DNA of 64,000 nucleotides from Misgurnus anguillicaudatus (Eukaryota > Chordata > Actinopteri > Cypriniformes > Cobitidae): contig NC_073361.2 of the NCBI RefSeq assembly GCF_027580225.2, positions 18,051,001 through 18,115,000 of the forward strand, given 5' to 3'. The stretch's first letter is position 1. Each line of letters starts with the position of its first letter. Below are positions 32,501 to 44,100 of this stretch, piece after piece. A model generated the notes under the pieces. That model saw only the letters and a list, made by a program, of their open reading frames with translations. It made no database searches and was not told the DNA's origin. Both the position numbers and the translations under genes were made by a program.

Positions 32501-35500
32501 AAGTGAGAAGTTAAAGTGCAATTTTTTACGTAGGTCTTAGGAAGTTTAGTGTGATAAAGGTTCCCCTTAAAATGGCACAAAAAGTAAATACAGCTGCATG
32601 TGACAGTCTGGTGTAGATCAAAGCATAGCATAAGATGTTGCAAAAACATGACCCTTGGCCTTGACATACTGATCTGGCGTTTTTCCATTAACTGCGATGA
32701 TGGCTCGATGTTGGTTGACAACCTGTTTTGATAGATCTTCCAAAGTAGAAACCTGTTGACCCGATCTTATCTGGTAAAGAAAAAAGAGAAAGCAAGTTCA
32801 GGAGGTTCAAAAATTTTTTTTTGTCCAACTTTAATAATTAATTATATTTGTGTCGCTGAAAAGATTTCCGTTTGTACCTGTCCAGGGTCATAGAATCCAT
32901 CAGTGGTTATATCAGTGGGTGACAGGTGTCCTGTCAGACTATACTTCAATGATAGATTGTTGTCCAGAAGTTTCTGCAGTGCTACCTCACTTAATTTGCT
33001 TTTACGGTGAGATGACAGGTTGATTTCTTGGAGTATCTCTAGAGCTCTGTAACAACAAAAACAAAAACAAAACATGAAGGTAAAAAATTGTGTATTGCAT
33101 AGCTTAGTTAGAATCAATGTCATGAATAATGGTAATTACAATAAAATATTGTGCTTGTTATAGTCAAAGATGCAAAAGAGAACCTTTATTTATTTTAAAG
33201 TTTATTAAAGTAAAATTCTCATATTTTCTCTTCATTTTAGGATGCAATGTTATGTTTTGTGACATACTTAAAGCTTGAATCTACTCAACTCAAAGCAGAT
33301 AAAAGAAAATAACAAGAAAACTGGAGTTTTACTGACATCTACTGGTTCTACTCTAAGTAAACTTTAAAACCCTTTTAAAGGGTTTTAAAGACGTCAAATG
33401 AGTATTTGGTGTCTCCAGAGTACATATGTGAAGTTCTAGCTCAACATACCACATAGATTATGCTTATTATAGCATGTAAAAATTGCCACTGTGTAAGTGT
33501 GGACAAAAATGTGCTGTCCTTCTAAATGCAAATAAGCTGATATTTGCACTAAATGGCAGTGCTGTGGTTGGATACTGCAGATTAAGGGGCGGTATTATCC
33601 TCTTCTGACATCACAAGGGGAGCCAAATTTCAATGACTTACCAAAACTAAGTTACTGGGTTGATCTTTTTCACATTTTCTGGGTTGATCGAAGCACTGGG
33701 AACCCAATTATAGCCCTTAAAGGTGCAGTGTGTATATTTTAGCGGCATCTGGTGGTGAGGTTGAGAACTGCAACCAAGGGCTAAGTCCCGCTGCTGACCC
33801 TTCCCTTTCAAAGCATATAGAGAAGCTACAATAGCCATCACAGGACAAATATTTCGTCATCTGAGACAATGTAGTGACGAAACTTTAGGTCTACTGTAGA
33901 AACTTGGTGGTGCAAAATGGCGACTTCCATGTAAGGGGACCCGTCATGTATGTAGATAAAAACAGCTCATTCTAATGTTATAAAAACAGAGCGGTTTATT
34001 ATGCAAGGTCTTTATACACCACTGATAATATAGTAATCTATATTATATTTAATTTTTGTCAATAGATCCTTCTCAAATTTATACACTGCACCTTTAAAGG
34101 GGCAATAAGTAGGATTTACCCCCATCTAGTGGTGAAATTGTATTTTGCATTCATACGAACAGTGCTCTCTAGCGCCTCGCCTTTCCAAATTGATTTTGAT
34201 TAATAAAACACTTAAAATCCTACTTACAGTCCCTTTAAACATGAAAAAAGTCTGATTTTGTGATATGTCCCCTTTAAATGCGATAACAAATGTGATTTCA
34301 ATGTGAGTACATCATTTGAAGGTATGAGCATTGTGTTAGCAGTGCAAAGGTCATATGTTAGATCCAAGAGTACACACATACTGATCAAATGTAAGCTTTA
34401 GCTTGAATATAAGTCACAATGGATAAAAGTGTCTGCCAAATGCATAAAATGTAAAAGTGTAGTGGATACAAATGCTCACCCTGCATTGCACAACTTTATG
34501 GCAGTTATTTCATCATCTGCACACACACAAACTGCCCAGCAGGCATTCTTCCGTACCTCAGCATTGATCGATCTGAGCAGTCTGATTAAATGTGGCAGAC
34601 CTCCGACACTCCTCAGCTGCACGTAAAAATGTATTAAATCACACATATATCACACTCTTTTAGTCCTTTCACACCCCTGACCAGGAGAAATAAATAGTGC
34701 CATTTGCTTTTCCTACACACTGCATTGAACTGAGCTGTGAGACCTTTAAAATTGACCTTTGTGACAATACCTCCAATCTGGCCTCAGCATCACAGGCCAG
34801 TGCAGCCACAGCCTGCGTTGCACTTATGAGTATGTGATTTTCAGTGGATTGTAGCAGTCCCACCAAGGCTGGCATAGCTCCATGGGCCAGAATGCACATG
34901 CGCAGGTCCTCCAGCGATGCCATGTTTGTCAAGGCCGCTGCGGCGTGCACAGCTGCTCCCGCGCAGCTGCCTTGCAGCTGTTGCACCAGAAGCTTGTCGC
35001 CCTCTGCATCGTACACCGCACTGGATGTAGGACAAAGTTAAAATAAGCTGCTGTCAATACTGTAAGCCTGAATTTTGTAGACAACCAAACTTGAATTATA
35101 GTTGCATGGTGAAATCATAATAAGATGGTCAAAGATGTGGCAGAACTCACTATGCATTAAGCTTGCTGCTGTGAGTCAAATTGGATAGGGCCTCTGCTGC
35201 ACCTGTTCTTACATCACTTTGCTCACTGTTCAGCAGTTGTACGATGAGCTTGATCGCATCTGAGAAATACAGACCTTCATCATCAGCTGAAATCCCATTC
35301 GACACCAAAGAATAACCAAAGAATCATTTCAACAAAAAAGGGAGACAGTTTTTGCACTCCTGTGATGCTTGATTTTACATTAGATTACCCAAACATCTGA
35401 AAGTCTCTCTGCTGGACAGGTTCTTGCTCACGGTGGCAATAGCTTGGCACGTAGCTGTGCGGATGTTGTCATTCTCCTCTGCAAGAAGGTCAGTGAGGGC

Positions 35501-36867
35501 CTTTTCTACATTTTGTTCATGAAGGATTTTTCGGTTCTCACCTTGATGGGATATAGAAAGAGTATAGATCTGAAATGTCATGCACTGTAAACATGTCTGT
35601 CAGGTAACTTTGGTAAAATATCTGTCAATATGACATTTTTAAAGGTGCCAAGGAATGCATTGAAATAATATGTTAAATTGTTCTCTGACATCTACATAAA
35701 ATGTATGTGGCTTTATTAAGTGCAAACATTATCCAGAGACCGTTTACAAGTCCATTTACAACCCTTAGAATGAAATGGTCTATTATTACCATATCATAAA
35801 TAATAATGTTGAGCTCTTCTCTGATTGGCTGTTTTACAGAGCAGCTCCTTCAGTAGTTCTGTGTGTGTGTAAACAGACCTTATGTTTGAGCCTGTATCAA
35901 ACGAAGATACAGATTTTGAGGAATAATCCATTGTTTGGAGATTGTTAATTGATGTTTCTAAGTGGTAAGTTTGTGTTTTTTTCAGCATGAACCTGCAAAA
36001 CGTGACTGTAAAGTCAGTAGTAGAACTTTAGCTTAAACGCTAGCACATAACATTACCTAGCATATAGCGCTAACTCCGGAGTCACAACTTTGTTTTTAGC
36101 ATTGTAACACAACATTGTACTTAATTTAATGTGTAAAGGTATTTCTGATTGAAATGGCTTGTGGAATGAAAAAAGTGGGCGGGACTTGATTTCGTCAATT
36201 GGGAATAGATTGGATCAATTCGAAGTTGGAAGTCTGGTTATTGGACATTCAATAGCCCTGCCCTTAAGCCAAGACATAGATCATTATTGAAAGAGATGTC
36301 GTTTTAAAGGGGAGCATAAGTTAATGATTTTGATTAAAGATTATGAGGACACGTGAATAAAAAAAATGTGTTTTGGATCTGTACTGATAAATAATTTACA
36401 ATAAACAATGTAATATTCCATAATAAAACAAAATATTTTTGGGTTATACCAGCAAAAGTTATATTTTGGTGTCAGACAGATATTTTTCAGCTTCTTTATA
36501 AACTTTATTTATTATTTAGACTGCAGAACCTGTATCTTCCACTATAAGAAATACACTGCAAAAATGTCTTGTTTTTAGTACAAATATCTAAAAATTCTCA
36601 AATCAAGATGCATTTTACACATAAACATATAATGAGACAAAGTCTGAGAACAGTTTGTTGTTTTTATTTGAGCTTTCATGTTGTTGTTCGCAGTCAGGGA
36701 CTATTTTTTCTAGCCAAATGCATAGAATGCTTTTATTGATTTAACTTCATGAAAGTTGCACTCATATTTTTTTTACTTTAATATTGTTTGGTAACCGTTT
36801 TATAAAAGCAATAAGGTGCTCGAGGCAAGTGCTGTATACACAGCACAGCCTCTCGTACCTTATTGCT

Positions 36868-36953
<86 letters not shown>

Positions 36954-39207
36954 CTAGATTTTTCTAGTAATTTTGCTCATCTTGATTTTAGAATTTTGCT
37001 CATCTTGATTTTAGAATTTTTAGATATTTGTACTTAAAACAAGACAAAAATACTAAGTGAGAAAGTCATTTACAATGTATACAGTGTATACAATGGAAAA
37101 AAAAAGATTTTCAAAAAAAATGTGCTTAGTATTTTTGTCTTGTATTCAGTAAAAATATCTAAAAATTCTTAAATAAAACAAGCAAAAATATCTGCCAATG
37201 GGTTAAGCAAATTTTTCTTGAATTTAGTGTTTAAAAATTTTTTCAAGATTTTTTTGCTTACCCCATTGGTAGATTTTTTGCTTGTTTTATGCACAAAATC
37301 ACTTAAATTTGTTAATTTTGGTCTAAAAACTAGACATATTTTATTGGGTCATTTTGCTCACCAAGAAAAAGCATCTTAATTTAAGAATTTTTAGACAATT
37401 TTTTAGACTGCATTTCTTGCAGTGTAATATAATGATTTGTGATTTATATTATTTGCTTTATATATAGCAAAAAAGCAAAATATCATGGTTTTTCCTCTCG
37501 ATAAATGTGTGTTTTCGTACCGTTGTGTGCCATCCTGGCTATGGCTTTGACTGCATTAGCCTGCACCTCAGGCATTGTGGGTGTGACAACAAACTGCAGC
37601 AGTTGCTCAAGGCCGCCCATCTCTTGAAAAAGCTGCATGGACTCGCTGTCTTCCAAACAGTTTGAGATAACCCTAAGAGCCACCTCATGCAGGTCGCTAA
37701 ACTTCTGTATAAAGATAACAAATTTGTTGCTCAATTATAATGCAGATTGCTTGACATTGCCAGTAAGACAGAAGTAGTAAAAGTAGTTTCAATTCTGCTT
37801 TGCATACAGGAAGTTTAAAATTTTACACTTCTCTAATGCCCATTAAACTCCAGACTGCATGTAATGTAGAAGATCTGGTGTCAAAGTGCTTATAAATAAT
37901 TCAGATGACAATAATTGGCCTACTTTGGTTGCAAGGACCTCCTGGATTCGGTTGAGACCCTGTGCGTTCCTAAAAGCAACATGACTCTCACTGTCACTGG
38001 TGATGGTCTCTATGGTGCGCAGGGCAAGCTGCTGAATAACAGGGAACTCTGAGCGAAGCAGATCCAGAAGCGGGGGGAACCCATTTAGTCCATGCACGGC
38101 CGCTCGATTCTGAAAGTCCTGAATGTGCACAAAGCACAAATCAAATGTTTTAACTGTATCCTTCTGGGATTCAAAAGCTTATGCTTTGAAAGCCTATCAA
38201 ATGACACAACATAAAGTACATAAAATACTAAGTATTTCAAACTCAATTTTGCTGTTTCCTTTTAGTGTAATTTGCAACAGATCTTCTGGCCCTCTCTTAC
38301 TTGTACAAGATTAAAGATGCACTCCACTGAATTCTTCTTCACATCAGCATCTGGGTTGGACATGAGATGAATTAAAGGTTCAAGTCCTTTATGGTCAAAT
38401 ATCTGCACCTTGAATGAGAAGTCCACAGACAGGGACGCCAAACACAAAGTGCCAAACTCAAGAACCACAATGTCCTCTGTGGCAAAGGTTAAAGAGAGAA
38501 AAGAAAAAATATATAAGGTAAAAATAATTATATATAAAAAATATTATGATTATATTTTATATTCTACATCTCTATTCAGTTGTACCTTCAGATAGTTTGC
38601 TGATAATTGCAGGTATCACATCCAGCGTCTTCAAAGCTTTTCTAACTTCACCTGTTTAAATAAATGTAAAGAAAAATCATGTGGCCAAACATTATTTCAT
38701 TCACTTTTTTGCCTGTTTTTCTGCTGTGCTTACTGTTTGAAGCCATAACCCCCAGAGCCATGACAGCTTTCCTCTGCACAATCTTGTCCTCGTGAGATAT
38801 AAGACGAGAAAGCGGTTCAACTGCCCCCAAACCCATCAGAGAAGTCTTATTCTCATCACCTAAAAATATCATCACAACATGTGGTCAACAAAACAGCAAT
38901 GCAACGGAACACATTGCATGCATATCACATGCAAAATTATCTGAGAAACACTAGGTGATATTGGTGACCTTTCTCTGCAAATTTGAGGATGGCTTCACAA
39001 GCTTTTGCCAATACGTCTTCTTCAGGGGAACTAAGCATAAGGACTGCTGTTGCTGCATTCTTGCTCTCGATAGACAGAGGGTCAAACTAAAAGAATAATA
39101 CTTCACATTTAATCAATATTTTATGCTAAATCACAATAGTAAAGAAAACATGTTCTCACCGCATCTTTAGCAAAGGACTCAGACTCTTTCTTGACTTTTT
39201 TACCCAT
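29539..39207 (-). CDS. armc3: Armadillo repeat-containing protein 3
   Basis: Seventeen exons, all phase-consistent: 39207-39160, 39086-38969, 38859-38734, 38651-38586, 38476-38301, 38118-37924, 37704-37521, 35541-35389, 35286-35151, 35020-34771, 34616-34480, 33046-32878, 32770-32670, 31620-31522, 31361-31173, 31086-30924, 29739-29539 (836 residues; human 872). It starts MGKKVKKESESFAKD and then has tandem armadillo repeats to about residue 520 (GAVEPLSRLISHEDKIVQRK, GLEPLIHLMSNPDADVKKNS, GGLPHLIRLLRSINAEVRKN). A lysine/glutamate-rich linker follows (KGKGQKEEKKDEED). The C-terminal EDR1-like domain reads DFLWELHISELKLEVQSNII, YHRALLFK and SCSLVRGQYNRAWNE. ARMC3 is linked to ciliated cells and the sperm flagellum. 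A perfect X-box lies upstream. Exon 14 ends at a weak GTGTGT donor. A Tc1 relic occupies intron 16. Confidence 0.94.
29862..30799 (+). mobile_element. Degenerate Tc1/mariner element in armc3 intron 16
   Basis: Inverted ends CACCTAAAGGATTATTAGGA and GTTCCTAATAATCCTTTACG, flanked by TA. The interior holds an inactivated Tc1 transposase. At about 940 bp it is shorter than the usual 1.2-1.6 kb, so an internal deletion is likely. Confidence 0.85.
30016..30726 (+). pseudogene. Tc1-like transposase remnant
   Basis: Fragments in different frames: an N-terminal helix-turn-helix part (QVLGFSHTSISRVYKEWCEK), a middle part with FQQDNAPCH, and a C-terminal part EHLWDVVERELHALDVHPTN with a stop at about 30725. 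Frameshifts and a deletion separate them, including most of the catalytic region between the DNA-binding and DNAPCH segments. Not functional. Confidence 0.8.
31666..32049. mobile_element. MITE family 'AAAGGTGCAGTGTGTAA', copy 1
   Basis: In armc3 intron 13. Ends TTAAAGGTGCAGTGTGTAA and TTACACACTGCACCTTTAA are perfect inverted repeats with TTAA at both edges. Interior motif GCATCTAGTGGTGAGG. Confidence 0.8.
32262..32331 (+). pseudogene. tRNA-derived relic (Gly/Glu-type)
   Basis: GTGGTTCAGTGGCAGAATTC matches the D-arm/A-box of tRNA-Gly/Glu, and GCCAATGAA resembles the acceptor-stem end. The T-loop reads GGTCAGATTCC instead of GGTTCGATTCC and the anticodon arm is altered (loop TTCTCCT). It is not a working tRNA. 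It may be a retroposed tRNA or the head of an old SINE. Confidence 0.5.
33717..34097. mobile_element. MITE family 'AAAGGTGCAGTGTGTAA', copy 2
   Basis: Same ends and interior as 31666-32049 (GGTGCAGTGTGTATATTTTA .. ATACACTGCACCTTTAA), same orientation, in armc3 intron 11. Confidence 0.75.
34094..34238. mobile_element. Second MITE abutting the previous one
   Basis: TTTAAAGGGGCAATAAGTAGGA .. TCCTACTTACAGTCCCTTTAAA: inverted ends overlapping the TTTAA of the preceding element. It shares the interior motif CCATCTAGTGGTGAAA with the neighbouring family, suggesting common ancestry or a preferred target. Confidence 0.65.
34385..34462 (-). mobile_element. V-SINE V-domain fragment
   Basis: Plus strand GATAAAAGTGTCTGCCAAAT is the reverse of the conserved V-domain (ATTTGGCAGACACTTTTATC). 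No tRNA-like head remains. Confidence 0.5.
36553..37426. mobile_element. Fish MITE with CACTGCAAAAA ends, carrying a nested hairpin and a long (AT)n
   Basis: In armc3 intron 7. The left end ACACTGCAAAAATG and right end CTTGCAGTGTA are inverted. Interior AAAATATCTAAAAATTCT and TTTTTGCTTGTTTTATGC are typical of this abundant family. Inside, 36808-36868 is a nearly perfect 61-base hairpin (GCAATAAGGTGCTCGAGG .. CTCTCGTACCTTATTGC), followed by about 38 AT units at 36870-36947. Confidence 0.65.
36870..36947. repeat. (AT)n microsatellite
   Basis: About 38 uninterrupted AT dinucleotides. Confidence 0.95.
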
Positions 39208-39430
39208 TCAGAGGTCAGGTAATTCAACCTACATGCACATTTAGGTTCACTGAACTAACACAAAACAAAACGACAACAGAACAAGTGAACGATGTAATAG
39301 AAACAAACATATGTAACTGGCATAGCGTTAGTTAATTATAAAATAAATGTATGAAAAGAAGTAATTTATCCAAAGCATAACTACCTGCTAAACAAAAAGC
39401 GGGATGGTCGAGACTGTTTAGCGTGCTGCT

Positions 39431-39443
39431 GTTGCTAGGAAAC
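39431..39443. promoter_or_regulatory. armc3: RFX X-box in the armc3 promoter
   Basis: GTTGCTAGGAAAC matches the X-box RYYNYY-N-RRNRAC at every position, about 225 bases upstream of the armc3 start. X-boxes bound by RFX factors are the standard promoter mark of ciliary genes, and ARMC3 is expressed in ciliated and flagellated cells. The functional link is inferred. Confidence 0.6.
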
Positions 39444-40339
39444 TGATGTCATTTGTCGTCTCTCCTGAAGGTGGCGCAAGTATCCCTCTAATCTGAAATA
39501 ATACAGCTTTAATTTTTTATTCGTAATATATGTTTGTCGTAAACATGATCATTTTTATAAATTATGTAGGTCTTATCATTAGAAGATCTGACACAGATGA
39601 CAAAAAAAGAAAATGGTAAATAATCATTAAAAAAAGTTCATTATCGATTTTGTTTTTAAGTAATTAATTACTAAAATAATAGATATTTGTGTAGGTCCAG
39701 TACCAACAATGCACGATATATGCCATTTTCCAAAATAATAGTCTATATATTAATACAGTCTGCCTAACAAGAGGTACAAAGTAAATCAGTCTATTTCCTG
39801 TGTGAATGTTGAATAAAATTTTTATCTAATCTAAAAATTATTTTGTATTATATATCTTGTGTTATGTTAAACAGGAAGTATGGGTATTTTATACAGCAGT
39901 CATTCATTCTGTATGGTGTGGAAAGATGACAGATTATCAGCATCATCTAATTTTTCTTTTAAATTCTTGATTTTGTGTTAGATTGTATCGTTTTCAAATA
40001 TTTCAAGAAACAATTTACTCGTTCGTCTTCTCATTTAGTGTTTCTAAACCAGAGGGTCGGGGCCCACTAGGGGGCCTTAACAGGTCTCCAAGTGCTTTAA
40101 AATTATTTACAATAAGACAAAATAAGCTTAAATTAAAATATTTCGTAGTGTTTGGTTATTGGATCAAATATATATTTTATTGAGCTATGCCAAGCTATAG
40201 AATATTTCAATGGGTAAACATTGTGTGGGGAGGGACCTTGAAAGATTGTTGTGGACATGGGGAGCCTTGAAGTCAAAAAGGTTTAGATCCTCTGTTTTAG
40301 GTTCACGTCAACGAATAAAGATTGTAGTGATAAAAAAAT
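39444..40339. other. Spacer between divergent armc3 and pip4k2a; nothing recognised
   Basis: AT-rich, no exon or transposon end that I can support. Confidence 0.35.
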
Positions 40340-40680
40340 CATAGTGTTTGTGTTACTGTTTGTGTGTACGAGGCGCTGTCTCGACCTCCTCCCACTCTCT
40401 CACTGTGCGCGCGCTCGCGTGTGTGTGTGGAACTGTCAGTCCGTCATTTGGGCAGTGCGGAGCTGAGCCGGATACGTCAACTTAAAGCAATATATCTGAC
40501 AAAATTCACTCCGAATTTAGTCTCTGACACCTTCAACAATCGGAATACTGGCTTTCTTTGGGAATTATAATTTTTTTCGGGGCGGACAAGCGACAAAGAA
40601 AGAAAGTGGGAGTGGGATTTTGCACGAGACATATTTGAAGGGTTGTTGGCTTAGCCTGACTGGGGTGAGTTAGCATGCTA
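40340..40680 (+). promoter_or_regulatory. pip4k2a: Likely pip4k2a promoter and 5' non-coding exon
   Basis: A GC/CpG-richer patch (CGCGCGCTCGCGTGTGTGTG at about 40407) stands out from AT-rich flanks about 0.5-0.8 kb before the coding start. A possible splice donor GGG|GTGAGT lies at about 40662. The exact start site and whether a non-coding exon is spliced here are not certain. Confidence 0.45.
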
Positions 40681-41178
40681 ATGGAGCAGCGCCGCAGTGG
40701 ATGCCTGTTTTTCCGCTTTTATATGTAAATTAGTCTGACGTCGTAAAATTAATTTTTTACTTTTCATATTCTCTTATATCCGTCCATGATATTCTGTTTT
40801 ACCACAAGTGTAGTGTTTATAAAAGGGCTTGAGAAAAGCTTGCTTGGCATGTTAGCTAGTTAGCAAGTAACGTTAGGGGAGGCTTACAAATGAAGCCTTA
40901 AGGAGCTTCTCCCGTTTACGGATAAGAATTTAAAAATAACACCGCATTTTGTTCGTAACTTTAATGCTGTATGTAATAACTGTGTGTTTTATCGCATTTG
41001 GGTGAGATATTCATCTGTGTAACACGCTAATAGTTGAGTTGGTACAGTTAGCTGGCTGGGGTTAGCTAACTGAACGTTATGCCAAATGATATTTTACTAA
41101 GAGACAGTTAGGACGCCAGTAGCTTACTTAAAGCACTTGTCACTGTGTGATAGTTACTTTATTGTTATACAACAAACA

Positions 41179-44100
41179 ATGGCATCGGCTGCTAACGCTG
41201 TCTCATCATTTGCGAGCAAAAAAACAAAGAAGAAACATTTCGTGGCTCAGAAATTGAAGCTGTTTCGTGCCAGCGACCCTCTGCTCAGTGTTCTTATGTG
41301 GGGAATTAACCATTCGGTAAGTCAAAACTGCATTCATTTCTTTATGATTGTTTTAATGCATTACATATCTAATTGTGTATTATTAGAAAGGGAAGTCTTG
41401 CAAACAGCAGTTGCTCTCTCTATGCAGTTGTAAACTAGACACCATCTGTTGGGTCCATACAATTCATGATCTTCAGTTATGGATAGGTTTTGGCTCCTTT
41501 TGCAGTTGCACATTCCCTTGTTCCCAAAACAAAACAGCATGTCAGCAAAAAATTATTAACTTTAAAGGCTGTTGCCATCATTCAACATGTACTGACCACT
41601 TGATGATGGAGTGTAGTTTGAAACTTTTGTACAGTTACGAAGCACAATTGTCATGCATCTGTGTCCTTATTTGTGCATGCAAAAGAGGTTGCAAAATAAT
41701 ATCTGTATCATTGGTGAGGAGTGTGGGTGAGTAATCATTTCCTGTTGGAAGTTGGTTGCAAGATAAGCTTGTACGCCTGTTGAAGCAATAGATCAGCTGA
41801 CTAACTGTTTTAAAAAAGACAACACTTGATGATATTCACATATTGACGTCTTTGTGGGCAGTAGGTCATATCATAGCTTGAGTGTTAGACATTGTGAAAA
41901 ATTATGACATTTGTGAGAAAAGCACAAAGTCTAATGTAAATATAAGGGAAGGAAAGATTTTATCTGATTTTAGCTTTTTGAAACAACTAACAACTTTAAT
42001 TTTCACCTCTTAATAAACTTCCAAGTGTCTGCTTTCAAATGACACCAAACTTATGCTTTTAGTGCAAAGACTTCATAAACTGTATCTATTTTAGTTTGGC
42101 TATGACATTTTTTGTTGGGGGTTCAGAAATGGGATTCAGGTTAACAGGTTAACCACTAGCTAATTGTTGCTCATCTTCTCATAATTTAACAACCACAGAC
42201 CAATCCAACAGCACTACTTTAGTGTTTTACATAAAGCTTAACCTAAATGTCATTCTTTGGACATCTTATATGTTAGTTTGTTGTACTCTTTTCACTTTTT
42301 GGGATTTGTTTTTGAATGTACTTGTGTATGTATAGTGAATAAATGTAGAACGCATTAATTATACTCACATTTATGCATTTGGCAGATGTTTTATCCAAAG
42401 TCATTTACAGTGCATTACAAGATATACATTTTTAATCAGTATGTGTGTTCCCTGGGTTCCCATGACCTTTTGCGCTTCTAACGCAATGCCCCGAAACACT
42501 GAGCAATACGGGAGCACATGGATGGTTGGTTGACATTTGACAGAAGCTCCTTGTAAAGACAAAATCAGAGAATAATAATAAACACTGTGGGTCTCATTTA
42601 TCAAATGAGATGAGCGTATGACAGAAAACTGGGTGTACGGTTGTTTTCACCCAAGACTGAGCGGTGGCTACAATCAAATCTCACATCAGGTTTCACTTTG
42701 TACGCAAGTTTTGAGTTAGCCTGAAAATTTTTGGTTTACCTGTTTGATACTTGAAAAGGAATATTGAGCTAACATTTGAAATTTGAAAACAGTACAACTT
42801 GTAGTAATAACTGAGTTAGCGCTTTAAAGCTTTACCATCTCTCTGGCATAGTGTCAATATATTTCAATATAATGTTATCCAATGCCTTCTGCAATCCATG
42901 CCAAAGGGTTTCCTTTGAATGTACAAGTGCAGTTTATTTTCCAACTACCAAATTTGCATGATGGGGTTGAGGTTTGGACTCTGAGATGGGCCAGTAAGGA
43001 AAATAACCCACGCTTTCTTATGATGACTCTATGGTTTATAGAGCAAAATGATGACTTTGTAGATACAGTGGTGGCCATCATTGTTTCTTAATCCTGACCT
43101 CAGGTCATGCAGAAATGCTGGTTTGTTGGCAGAATTTATTAAACGCCGCGTCAGTTTTTCAGCAAAGTCCATGGAAGACGAATGTGAAGTGACTCATTGA
43201 TCTCATTTAAACTTACAACCTGAATGTGACAGACACATGCATCACAGCGCCCAAATGTTTGGTTTAGTTTCTTCATTTTTACCTTTTGAATTCTGACCCC
43301 TCATTTGCAATGTTTTTTTTTTTGTTGCATCTTTTGTGATTTTGCAACGGTTTTCTATCTTGTCCAAAGAAGTTTATTTTTTTACTGCATGCACATAGAG
43401 GGTTTTGAAGTAAAATACAAATGTAATGTGACCAGGGCTTGACATTAACTTTTTTTAAACTTCAGACTGCGTCCTCTTGTTGTGCATTCGCAAATCCATC
43501 AGCTCTCGCGCGCTCTCTGGAAGGTGGCGCTTTGGTCCGCAATGCTCCGCTGATCGCACGCGCGTCTCAACAAACGGTCTCTGTGCATTGCGCTGGGTGC
43601 AGAGTAGTTTCCCAGTGTGGCATTGCACATTGTTTATCATTTCGCATAACTTTTAAGAAAACTACAATTAAAAAATGATATTCAACCTGCCAAAGCTGCT
43701 AGTGGGATTGGCTGTTTTAACCGCCACAGCCGAAATCTACCCGCATTTGACGGGTTGGCGGGTGTTAATGTCAAGCCCTGAATGCAACTAAAGTGACGTT
43801 TGTATAATTAAGGCATTCCGATTACTGACTAATAACCTTTTTATTGCCATTAAAGTGAAATTACTCAACCTAAGCATAAGAACCTGATAAAAATGAAAAC
43901 TTCAAACGTCAGGGTTTCGCCCCTGAACTCTTCATATTTTTCCTGTATAGTTTTTTTATCCTATTTAAGATTAGTGTACTATGGTATGACTGTTTAGATT
44001 AGATTAGATTATTTGAGATTTATCCCAGTTTATAACTGGTCAGTTTCCTTATTTGTCACATGTGACAAAATATCTGCAGTTATCCTGAAGGACTGAAATG

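Noticed and set aside
37924..38118. Suspected frameshift at armc3 exon 6/7 (ACCAAA|GTAGGC)
   Set aside because: Splicing to CAG|AAGTTTAGC is in phase 0 and gives TKKFSDLHE, in line with the family.
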